DNA of 64,000 bases, from the NCBI RefSeq assembly GCF_021404405.1, contig NZ_JABFTV010000007.1, positions 124,001-188,000 of the forward strand, in the 5' to 3' direction. The notes below the pieces were generated by a model. The model had not been told where the DNA came from and ran no database searches. It worked only from the letters and a program-made list of their open reading frames with translations. Each line of letters opens with the position of its first letter. Within the stretch, counting starts at the first letter, position 1. A program made the position numbers and the translations under genes. The stretch is from Billgrantia aerodenitrificans (GTDB lineage: Bacteria > Pseudomonadota > Gammaproteobacteria > Pseudomonadales > Halomonadaceae). Positions 17,206-24,432 of this stretch are shown here, one piece after another.

Positions 17206-17862
17206 ATGACGAAACGTAAACCCCCTCCTTCCCAGGAGTGGATGCTGGATGAGCTTGAGTTGTTAGAACGGCACTATAGGGTCCTTACAGCCCAAGAGCT
17301 CCAAGAGCGCTATCTGCCCAACCGCTCACTCAAAGCCATCTACAAAATGGCTGGCCGGTTAAAATTAAAGAAACTCCTCACTTCGGATCCAAGTCCGGGG
17401 CTCTACCGGTCTTGGCCGAAGGAAGAGCTTGAAATATTGCGGCAGCATTACTTGTCTCTCAGTGCTCCTGAGATCAAGCGCCGCTACTTGCCTCACCGCA
17501 CGGTAATTGCCATTCGTAGAATGGCTAAGCAGGCTGGGCTTTCCAAGTGGAAGCCTCACGTCTGGACCAAGGGTGAGTTGAGGATGCTTCGTGAGTTATT
17601 TCCTAAAGGAGGTGCTGCAGCAGTGCATGCGGCCTTACCTCAACGAGCGCTCGGTACTATCCGTGCCAAAGCACGTTCCCTCGATCTCCTTTACCAGGAT
17701 CGGCGCAATCCCACGCGTTGGTCGGCGGATGAAGTACAGCGCCTGAAGCAACTTGACCACCTATCGCTTGAGCAGCTGCAGAAACACTTTCCAAAACGCA
17801 CGCGAAGTTCCCTTAACAAAATGCGTTTTCGGTTGCGCCACAAGCAATTAAACGCCACGTAA
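17206..17862 (+). CDS. Tandem Myb/SANT-like helix-turn-helix repeat protein
   Basis: The 218-residue basic protein consists almost wholly of four repeats at about residues 10-56, 68-114, 118-163 and 170-213. Each opens with a Trp (12, 70, 120, 172), then an acidic helix such as DELELLERHY or KEELEILRQHY, then a segment like YLPNRSLKAIYKMAGRLKL. This is the Myb/SANT-type three-helix pattern, and such domains usually bind DNA. I chose the ATG at 17206; MGRG at 17194 is an alternative and neither has a clear ribosome binding site. The coding region is less GC-rich than its upstream neighbours and borders the T6SS island. Specific function unknown. Confidence 0.75.
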   Translation: MTKRKPPPSQEWMLDELELLERHYRVLTAQELQERYLPNRSLKAIYKMAGRLKLKKLLTSDPSPGLYRSWPKEELEILRQHYLSLSAPEIKRRYLPHRTVIAIRRMAKQAGLSKWKPHVWTKGELRMLRELFPKGGAAAVHAALPQRALGTIRAKARSLDLLYQDRRNPTRWSADEVQRLKQLDHLSLEQLQKHFPKRTRSSLNKMRFRLRHKQLNAT

Positions 17863-17878
17863 CCGAGCATGTAAGCAT

Positions 17879-17917
17879 CCCGACAATGCTAGGGGAGTGG
17901 GAGAGGGCATTGCCGGG
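17879..17917. terminator. Hairpin after SANT-repeat gene
   Basis: Arms CCCG-A-CAATGC and GCATTG-C-CGGG pair with one internal mismatch around a 17-base loop, starting 17 bases after the stop. No T-run follows, so it may be a weak terminator or an mRNA-stabilising hairpin. Confidence 0.35.
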
Positions 17918-18065
17918 ACAGGCTTTGGTAGTGCTGGTGTGAGATATGGCTTACAAATAATCGGGGAGTCGGCTTACACGCGTTGCGTTGAGTTGCCGAT
18001 TGGGCTTCGCTATCGTTGGGATCTCTTTTTATAAGAACGACGCTCTGCTGCAGGGAGGCTGACGT

Positions 18066-20174
18066 ATGGCGGATGCCACGGGGTTGCAGTTCACCCTTCA
18101 TTTGTTGGGGGGCGACGAGCTGGACTTGGCCGTCACTTCCTTCAAGCACCACGAACACCTCTCAAGGCCCTTTTGCCTGGAGGTCAAGTTCGCCAGCCGG
18201 CAGGGCAACCTGTCGCCCCTCGACTGGCTGGATCGCGAAGCCAGCCTGCGCATTTATCAGGACGGTCAGGAACTGCGCCGTATCAACGGTATCGTGGCGG
18301 CTTTCCACCGCGGTGACCGAGGCCATCGGCGAACCTACTATGAAGTCATGATCCGCCCTGCGCTATGGCGGCTGTCCCTGCAACAGAACTGTCGCATCTT
18401 CCAGCATGTCACGCCCCACCAAATCATCGAGACGCTGTGTGAGGAGAGCGGCATTCAAGAGGTCGCCTTTGCTTTGACTCGCGACTGGCAGGAGCGAGAG
18501 TTCTGCGTGCAATATCGCGAGGACTCGCTGAGCTTCATCGAGCGTCTGGCCGCCGAGGAAGGTGCCGTTTACTTCCACGAGATGGAGGGCGACAGCCATC
18601 GACTGGTTTTCAGCGACGATCCCCAACTGCTGGCCCACTTGGGGGAGCGTACCTACCATGCGCGTGTGGCGGGGAGTGCTCCTCAGCGACATCTGCACAA
18701 ACTGATTCAGGCGTCTCAAATCAAACCTTCGAGTGCGACCCTGGAAGACCTGACCTTCAAGCAGCCCGGCTATGAGCAGATTCATCGTTACGACGAGCCG
18801 AAGCTGTCTGCCCACGGCCAACGGGATGGCTACGACTATTACGACTATCCCGGGCGCTTCAAGCGAGATGCCTCGGGAGTGCCCTATACCCGAATTCGTC
18901 TGGAGCACTTGCGCAACGAAGCCTACCTGGCCAGGGCAGAGAGCGACCTGCCAGAGCTTTGCCCAGGAACGCGCTTCAAGCTCGATGCCCATGACATCGA
19001 TGAGTTCAACAACGATTGGCAAGTGGTGGGTGTGGTGCACACGGGTACCCAGCCTCAGGCCGTGGCGGAAGAGGCGGTAGGCATCACCCCTGCTGATCGC
19101 TCCGGCATGGCCGACGCTACCCATTACGAGAACGACCTGGTCCTGATCCCCGGCGACCGGGCTTGGCGGCCCACCCCAAATCCCAAACCGCGCGTCGAAG
19201 GGCCACAGATTGCCACGGTGGTGGGACCCGCGTCGGAAGAAATCTACACGGACGAATATGGTCGGGTGAAACTGCGCTTCCACTGGGATCGTGACGGTAC
19301 GCCGGATGAGCGAGCCAGTGCCTGGGTGCGCGTTTCTCAGGGCTGGGCGGGCGGTAGCTACGGCATGCTGGCCTTGCCACGTATCGGACATACGGTGGTC
19401 GTCGACTGGCTGGAGGCCGATCCCGACCAGCCCTTGATCACTGGGCGCGTCTACGACGCTCGCAACCTCACTCCCTATCCGTTACCTCAGCACAAGACCC
19501 GTACCACGATCCGCACCCAGACTCATAAAGGTGTTGGATTCAATGAACTTAGGTTTGAAGACGAAAAAGACCACGAAGAAATCTACCTGCATGCTCAGCG
19601 TGACCACAATACCGTCATCCAGCACGACGAAACACACAGCATCGGCAATAACCGTAGCAAGTCGGTGGCGGTGGACCAGTCCGAGAGCATTGGCCAAGAC
19701 AAGAGTTCACGCGTAGGCCGCGACCATACCGAGAGTATCGCCCAAGACGTCAAGAAAGACGTTGGGCGAGATGTCTATTACAGCGTTGGTCAGAGCCAGA
19801 AAGAGCGCTATGGCAAGGATGTGCTGCAACAGATTGGCAACACCCTGAAGCAGGACATTCATGCCGATCACTTGGTGAACGTCGGCCGTAACGTCAACGA
19901 ACGGGTGCAGGGTCAATACGTGTTGGAAGTCACCGACTCCATCACCAACAACACGCGCCATCACAAGCTCATGGCCTTCGAACGCTTCGAGATCCGGGGA
20001 CCAGGGGGCAAGATCACTCTGGATGCCTCGGGTATTACCCTCGAAGCGCCTAATGTCCGCATCAAAGGCAATCTCACCACCGGTGGCTCCGGCTCCTCCA
20101 GTGTGCCGACTCTCTCGGGGGCGGCCAACGAAGCGCTACCGCTCTGTGAAGAGTGCGAGAAGCTCAAGACATAG
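18066..20174 (+). CDS. vgrG: Type VI secretion tip protein VgrG (TssI)
   Basis: The 702-residue spike protein has the gp27-like part first (FTLHLLGGDELDLAVTSFKHHEHLSRPF, VTPHQIIETLCEESGI, FCVQYREDSLSFIERLAAEEGA), then the gp5 OB-fold with EIYTDEYGRVKLRFHWDRDG and SAWVRVSQGWAGG, then a needle of beta-repeat sequence (HSIGNNRSKSVAVDQSESIG and following). The C-terminus ends in a short CEECEKLKT tail without a toxin domain, so cargo is expected to attach through the downstream adaptor. GGGAGG lies before the ATG. It is the first gene of a vgrG-PAAR-DUF4123-effector-immunity unit; no structural T6SS genes are in the window. Confidence 0.96.
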   Translation: MADATGLQFTLHLLGGDELDLAVTSFKHHEHLSRPFCLEVKFASRQGNLSPLDWLDREASLRIYQDGQELRRINGIVAAFHRGDRGHRRTYYEVMIRPALWRLSLQQNCRIFQHVTPHQIIETLCEESGIQEVAFALTRDWQEREFCVQYREDSLSFIERLAAEEGAVYFHEMEGDSHRLVFSDDPQLLAHLGERTYHARVAGSAPQRHLHKLIQASQIKPSSATLEDLTFKQPGYEQIHRYDEPKLSAHGQRDGYDYYDYPGRFKRDASGVPYTRIRLEHLRNEAYLARAESDLPELCPGTRFKLDAHDIDEFNNDWQVVGVVHTGTQPQAVAEEAVGITPADRSGMADATHYENDLVLIPGDRAWRPTPNPKPRVEGPQIATVVGPASEEIYTDEYGRVKLRFHWDRDGTPDERASAWVRVSQGWAGGSYGMLALPRIGHTVVVDWLEADPDQPLITGRVYDARNLTPYPLPQHKTRTTIRTQTHKGVGFNELRFEDEKDHEEIYLHAQRDHNTVIQHDETHSIGNNRSKSVAVDQSESIGQDKSSRVGRDHTESIAQDVKKDVGRDVYYSVGQSQKERYGKDVLQQIGNTLKQDIHADHLVNVGRNVNERVQGQYVLEVTDSITNNTRHHKLMAFERFEIRGPGGKITLDASGITLEAPNVRIKGNLTTGGSGSSSVPTLSGAANEALPLCEECEKLKT

Positions 20175-20193
20175 GCGGATCAGGAGAGCCAGG

Positions 20194-20454
20194 ATGGCAC
20201 AGCCCATTGCTCGTCTCGGTGACAAGGTGGTCTGCCCTCAACATGGGCAGGGGGAGATCGTACAAGGTGGGCAAAGCCGTATCGACGGCCGCCCGGTCGC
20301 TCGGCTGGGCGATCAATGCTCCTGCGGTGGGAGCATCGTGCAAGGCTCTTCTCAGGCCACTGACAACGGTCGTCCGATTGCCTATCTCGGCTGCAAGATC
20401 AGCTGTGGTGGTAGCATCGTCAGCGGCTCGCCCACGGCCAAGGTGATGCCATGA
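20194..20454 (+). CDS. PAAR-domain spike tip protein
   Basis: The 86-residue protein starts with AQPIARLGDKVVCPQHG and carries repeated turns RPVARLGDQCSCGGSIVQG and RPIAYLGCKISCGGSIVSG, the PAAR repeat pattern that forms the cone on top of VgrG. The Cys and His residues probably bind zinc. There is no N-terminal membrane helix pair and no toxin extension, so it is a simple tip. It follows vgrG by 19 bases with AGGAG upstream and overlaps the DUF4123 gene by four bases (ATGA). Confidence 0.92.
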   Translation: MAQPIARLGDKVVCPQHGQGEIVQGGQSRIDGRPVARLGDQCSCGGSIVQGSSQATDNGRPIAYLGCKISCGGSIVSGSPTAKVMP

Positions 20455-21764
20455 GCGAGTACGGCCCCTGGATAGGGCGCTGCTACTTCCGCAAGTGGCT
20501 GGAGCGGCCAAAGAACGACCCTTTCATCGAATCTCGCTTTAAGGATTACGCCTGCTTTGCCGCCGTGTGGACGGACTCCCAGGCCGATTTTCTCGATACC
20601 GTCACACGCCAGCTCGAAGCCCAAGGCTACGCCTTTACCTGGGCCGAGGACGTACTGCCAATCCTCTCGTGGATGACGCGATACGGCTACCATGCGGAGG
20701 TCGAGTCGCTATCGCCGCGTGTGAATGGAGAGCATCGCATCGAGCTAGGGGCCATGATCCGTACGGGCGAAGACGGCCGGCCGCTGCCCGAGGTCGATCC
20801 AGTGCTCATTACCCGTCTCCAGGTACCCGAGCTGCCTGACCAGGCGGAACTGCCATTCTGGGAGCGGACGTGGATCGCGCCGGAACTCGAGTCGCTGCTG
20901 TTCGGCCAGCCCCAAGGTCAGGAAACGGTGCTCAACACCTACTTCCTGGTCGACGCGGCGCTGCGCAAGAACATCGTCGGCACCTTCGACCTGGAAGCCG
21001 TCGACGTGCCGGTCAAGTGTCTGTTCGAAGGTGAAGGCAGCGAGGCGCAGAAGGCCTCCGCCCCCTACCTGGTCGATCTGGCTCTACCGCAGGGCGCCGA
21101 TCAGGATGCTGACCTCGTGCCCCGTTTCCACAAGGACCTGTTTGCCCGCCATTGGGCGCAGGAGACAGGTATCGTGATCCGCACCGCGGCCACCTTCGAC
21201 GCGACCTGGCGGCACTGCCAAGCGCACCTGAAGGTGCCGGTGGAAGGGGAGTCGCGCCAGCTGTTCCTGCGCTACTGGCACCCCGAAACCCTGGATACCC
21301 TGCTGCCGGTTCTGGAGCGGGGCGATGCCTATCAGCTACTCCGAGACACGCAACTGATCTACCCCAGGGAAGGGGAGGTCGTGCATGCCCAGCTCAATCC
21401 CGAGCTGGGGCTCGGTGCTTCCATTGAGGAACAGCCTTTTACCTTGAAGGAGGCTTACTATAACGCTTTTGGTCAATGCCACCGTGAGCGTTTTCGTCAA
21501 GCTCTTTGTCGGGAAGTGAAGAGTCTAGAGGCAGAGATGAATTGCGGACAGGCTCAGCAGCATGTCGATTATTGCCTGGAATATTGCGAGTCTGTCGGCC
21601 TAAGCCAGCCGGATAGTATCAAGGGTTTTGTTTATCTGACTGCTCTTTACGGACGCGATGTGTTGAAACGTGATGCCCAGGCGGTAATGATCGCAGATGC
21701 TTCGATCCCCGAAGGGCGGCGTAAAGTGCTTATTCATCATCTAATAACCAGATTTAAAGGATGA
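20451..21764 (+). CDS. DUF4123 T6SS effector adaptor/chaperone with extra N- and C-terminal regions
   Basis: The 437-residue protein has a DUF4123 core at about residues 160-305 (NTYFLVDAALRKNIVGTFD, then ATFDATWRHCQAHLKVP and a LFLRYWHPETLDTLLPVL strand). DUF4123 proteins load a cognate effector onto VgrG. An N-terminal region of about 150 residues (CFAAVWTDSQADFLDTVTRQ) precedes the core and is unassigned. The last 110 residues (FTLKEAYYNAFGQCHRERF onward) are helical. Base composition changes from GC-rich to AT-rich at about 21,420, close to the start of this C-terminal region. The region probably specifies the effector. The stop is followed one base later by the effector ATG. Confidence 0.88.
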   Translation: MSEYGPWIGRCYFRKWLERPKNDPFIESRFKDYACFAAVWTDSQADFLDTVTRQLEAQGYAFTWAEDVLPILSWMTRYGYHAEVESLSPRVNGEHRIELGAMIRTGEDGRPLPEVDPVLITRLQVPELPDQAELPFWERTWIAPELESLLFGQPQGQETVLNTYFLVDAALRKNIVGTFDLEAVDVPVKCLFEGEGSEAQKASAPYLVDLALPQGADQDADLVPRFHKDLFARHWAQETGIVIRTAATFDATWRHCQAHLKVPVEGESRQLFLRYWHPETLDTLLPVLERGDAYQLLRDTQLIYPREGEVVHAQLNPELGLGASIEEQPFTLKEAYYNAFGQCHRERFRQALCREVKSLEAEMNCGQAQQHVDYCLEYCESVGLSQPDSIKGFVYLTALYGRDVLKRDAQAVMIADASIPEGRRKVLIHHLITRFKG

Positions 21765-21765
21765 T

Positions 21766-23316
21766 ATGATGGATCAGAGTTCAAGAGCTTACCGTGCTTC
21801 GCAGATGATGCAGCAAACCTTGGCGCCAGGCTTTGGGGTGGTGCAGCCCTGTCAGCAAGGAAATCGATTCTGGCTGGAAAATCTGTCGGAACACGACGTC
21901 TCGGTGGCATTCTCTGTGAATAACAAGGCCAGTCCTATCGTTCCGCCAGGGCGAGATGAAGCAACACTGTTGCTCAATACCGTAGAGGAGACGCGCGGCG
22001 TTTTAGAGATGTCTGTCAACGGTGAGGCAGCAACGCTTTTGGGAAATATTGACAATGCCTTAATCGAAAAACCAGAAGATCTGATATGTGGCCTTGTTGT
22101 TGGGCCAAGAGCAGAACGCCGTCCTGCTCCTCCGGCGACCGCAGAGATGAGGATTCCATTTTTACCTGGAGAAAGCAACGACGCCGAGCTGTCTCGATTT
22201 CTACCCGAGGGAATTGATAGGAATTCCACTGAAATCGATATGGTTATGGTATGGCTCGCCCCTCAAGGGAGGCCGCCTCTCCGTCAAGGATATCATCAAG
22301 TTGATAATCTTAGCGATTATCAGCTTGATTGGTTGTGGGAGTGTTTACACTTAAACACTACTTCAAGTAGTGAAGATGATATGGCTTTAGGGCAGTCTTT
22401 TAGTCTTCGTGATTCTCTTTATGGTAATACTACGTCGACTACAGGTGGTGAAGTTGCTGCTGCTGGTCGCTATCTTACCGAAATGGGGCGTCAGCATAAT
22501 CGCGGAATGATCGTCCAGGCCCTACGTGAACTAATAGCTGGTGGACGATTTTATGTTCGACAAATTCCCAGTTGGGGAGGTCGATACGCTGTCATTTTTC
22601 GAGGGTCGACAGGAAGTCGATCATTCTTAACGGCAGCCATGTATGGCATTGACAATGCTAGAATGACTTATATAAGTAGCTATGCCCAGGTAGCAAGTGA
22701 TGTTCTTGATGGACGTCCTGGTGGAGCTGCCAGCTCTGCTCTGAGAGGATCTGCTCCTGCCCTCACTAGGGCGGCTCCCTTTGTAAGCGGAAACTTTATA
22801 GGTTTTGTTATCAGTGCTGCATTTGATGTTAATGAATTTGTAAGAAGTGAAAACCCAGAAGAGAATTGGGGTGAGCTGTTGGGCGCTCTAGGTGTTAGCT
22901 TCGTAAAAGTTTGGGCTGCTGGATTCGTTGGTGTTCTTGCTGCGGGCATTTTGGCTGCGACTGTGCTTGCAGGCGCTCCCGTATACGTGATCGTTGGGGT
23001 TGGTGCTTTGGTGGCTATTGGAGTTGGAATAGGTCTGGATTATCTCGATAACGAAATTGGTGCAAAAGATTGGGTAAAAGAAAAAGTAAGAAAGATTGGG
23101 AATGAGATGAGTTCAATGGTAGGGGCTGCATTTGCTGCAAGTGTTGAATTTCTAGATGCTGTGCAGAGTAGTGTGCGCCAGAGTGTTGCGGGATGGATTG
23201 ATGACGCCCGCTTTAGGCTGCGTCAAGCAGGAGATGCCGTTTGGGGCTTGATCTTTTGTAGCAGCGATCCTGACGGGATCAATGACGATTACGAGTGGTG
23301 CCTTATTGGCAGGTAG
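21766..23316 (+). CDS. Putative T6SS effector with long hydrophobic segment
   Basis: The 516-residue protein is not one I recognise. Residues 1-110 look beta-rich (RFWLENLSEHDVSVAFSVNN), 140-330 are mixed, and about 375-424 form an almost continuous Gly/Ala/Val-rich hydrophobic stretch (FVGVLAAGILAATVLAGAP, YVIVGVGALVAIGVGIGLDY) that could span the membrane as a hairpin. Acidic and amphipathic helices follow. No MIX motif, lipase GxSxG, nuclease or amidase motif was found. Its position directly after a DUF4123 adaptor and before a polytopic protein makes a membrane-acting (pore-forming) toxin the best guess. The coding sequence is much more AT-rich than vgrG. ATG at 21766 or 21769. Confidence 0.65.
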   Translation: MMDQSSRAYRASQMMQQTLAPGFGVVQPCQQGNRFWLENLSEHDVSVAFSVNNKASPIVPPGRDEATLLLNTVEETRGVLEMSVNGEAATLLGNIDNALIEKPEDLICGLVVGPRAERRPAPPATAEMRIPFLPGESNDAELSRFLPEGIDRNSTEIDMVMVWLAPQGRPPLRQGYHQVDNLSDYQLDWLWECLHLNTTSSSEDDMALGQSFSLRDSLYGNTTSTTGGEVAAAGRYLTEMGRQHNRGMIVQALRELIAGGRFYVRQIPSWGGRYAVIFRGSTGSRSFLTAAMYGIDNARMTYISSYAQVASDVLDGRPGGAASSALRGSAPALTRAAPFVSGNFIGFVISAAFDVNEFVRSENPEENWGELLGALGVSFVKVWAAGFVGVLAAGILAATVLAGAPVYVIVGVGALVAIGVGIGLDYLDNEIGAKDWVKEKVRKIGNEMSSMVGAAFAASVEFLDAVQSSVRQSVAGWIDDARFRLRQAGDAVWGLIFCSSDPDGINDDYEWCLIGR

Positions 23317-23362
23317 CTACTTGCATATCACTTTTTATACGTAACTGTTTCTGAGAAAGGCT

Positions 23363-24142
23363 ATGCAATCTAGAAATCTATCGTTGCTAGGAATGTTTAC
23401 TCTCTTTCTCATTGCATATCTTTTTTATGCCTTGGGAATGATTAATGATTCGCCTTTTTCAGGAGCAATTGCCTTGATGGGTTTGGTTCCTGTGGTGCTT
23501 CATGTGGTCATCTGGGTATTTTTTTCATATGTCCCGGAGGCTCATCGCCCCTATTATGCTTGGGGGGAGTGTTTGTTTATATTTGGCTACTTGATAGTTG
23601 GGGTTTTTCTGTTTAGCTTGACGTTGGGGGGGGCGGAAAAATTTGTTTTCCTTCTGCTTCCTCAGGTGTTGAGCTTTTCTTTTTTTTATATGTTGGGGGT
23701 GGCTAAGTTTGATGCCTGCGAGGAGGCTTCAAAAATAAAAAAAGGCATAAGAGAGTCGAGTTCAGTTGTATATATTTTGGGTAATGGGCTTGTTGCAAAC
23801 TATTCGTATTCCAAGAGAATGAAACAAGGCTGGCTTGAGCGGGTGTATAGCATGGGAAGAAGCTTTTTCATTTTTTTTGTTGTGCTTGTGTCAATGGTTG
23901 GGGGTGCTGCGGGGTTGATAGTGTCTGGTATAATTAGTGAGCTTGGGGTTGGGGGGGGGCATTTTTCTGCTCATGGCTTGTCGATTTATATGTTATCCTA
24001 TTTTTGTATTGCATTGATTGCCTTTGGTATGCCTATGATATGGTTTAATTTTAAATGGTGGAAAGATTTCGATAGCCGGATAAGAAGAAGTTGTGGAGGT
24101 GTTGTCTATATATGGCCATTGGAGAGTCAGCGTCCACGTTGA
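23363..24142 (+). CDS. Polytopic membrane protein, putative immunity to the adjacent effector
   Basis: The 259-residue protein has about six to seven hydrophobic helices, the first at residues 8-30 (LLGMFTLFLIAYLFYALGM) and the last near 205-225, with short soluble loops and no catalytic motif. Multi-spanning immunity proteins are the rule for pore-forming toxins, and it lies 46 bases after the putative effector, so inner-membrane immunity is the likely role. The gene is strongly AT-rich and contains runs of eight G (23626-23633) and nine G (23951-23959), both in frame here. GAGAAAGG precedes the ATG. Family not recognised. Confidence 0.6.
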   Translation: MQSRNLSLLGMFTLFLIAYLFYALGMINDSPFSGAIALMGLVPVVLHVVIWVFFSYVPEAHRPYYAWGECLFIFGYLIVGVFLFSLTLGGAEKFVFLLLPQVLSFSFFYMLGVAKFDACEEASKIKKGIRESSSVVYILGNGLVANYSYSKRMKQGWLERVYSMGRSFFIFFVVLVSMVGGAAGLIVSGIISELGVGGGHFSAHGLSIYMLSYFCIALIAFGMPMIWFNFKWWKDFDSRIRRSCGGVVYIWPLESQRPR

Positions 24143-24275
24143 GAAGAATTGTACAGTGATGGTATTCGCCTGACGCATGCCACCTTTCTGAAGACGACAC
24201 AGGGTGTCTTTGGGGCCTTTGACCAGCGCAAGGAGGCTGGGCTGGCGACGTGCTACTTTTCACGATTCATTCACT
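24143..24275 (+). other. Short GC-rich stretch with an open frame but no start
   Basis: After the immunity gene, base composition returns to that of the host. A 40-codon frame from about 24161 (GIRLTHATFLKTTQGVFG and onward to FSRFIHCR and a stop at 24281-24283) has no start codon of its own. It could be the 3' remnant of a gene displaced when the effector cassette was exchanged. I do not recognise the peptide. Confidence 0.25.
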
Positions 24276-24279
24276 GTCG

Positions 24280-24366
24280 CTAGGGGGAGTCTCGCCGTGG
24301 CGAGGCTGAGAGAGCATATACGCTGACCCTGGGACCTGATCCGGTCCGGCGACCGCCAGGCTGGAA
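24280..24366 (+). promoter_or_regulatory. TPP riboswitch-like aptamer (THI element) upstream of ilvD
   Basis: The two conserved halves of the thiamine pyrophosphate aptamer are both present in order. CTAGGGG is followed by a P3 hairpin CTCGC-CGTG-GCGAG (24291-24304) and GCTGAGA (24305-24311); then GACCCTGGGACCTGATC (24325-24341), a P5 stem CGGT/ACCG (24342-24345 with 24352-24355) and a P4 stem CCTG/CAGG (24335-24338 with 24357-24360), ending CTGGAA. AGGG and CCCT can form P2. Only the 3' end departs from consensus (CGCCAGGCTGGAA in place of CGnAGGGAA). It is on the same strand as ilvD, 67 bases before the ATG. Confidence 0.8.
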
Positions 24367-24393
24367 TTTGCCAGGAAGCCTTTGGCCAACCAC

Positions 24394-24422
24394 CCTTCGT
24401 AGATCGGCAAGCGAAACGAAGG
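24394..24422 (+). promoter_or_regulatory. Hairpin sequestering the ilvD ribosome binding site
   Basis: CCTTCGT (24394-24400) can pair with ACGAAGG (24416-24422), seven perfect pairs around a 15-base loop. The 3' arm contains most of the AAGGAG ribosome binding site (24419-24424) of ilvD. It lies directly after the TPP aptamer, as expected for a translational expression platform. Inferred from pairing only. Confidence 0.5.
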
Positions 24423-24432
24423 AGCCACTTCC

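Noticed and set aside
23363..24142. Frameshifted pseudogene call for the immunity gene because of poly-G runs
   Set aside because: The frame is open from a good start to the stop with helices throughout; no frameshift is present in this sequence.
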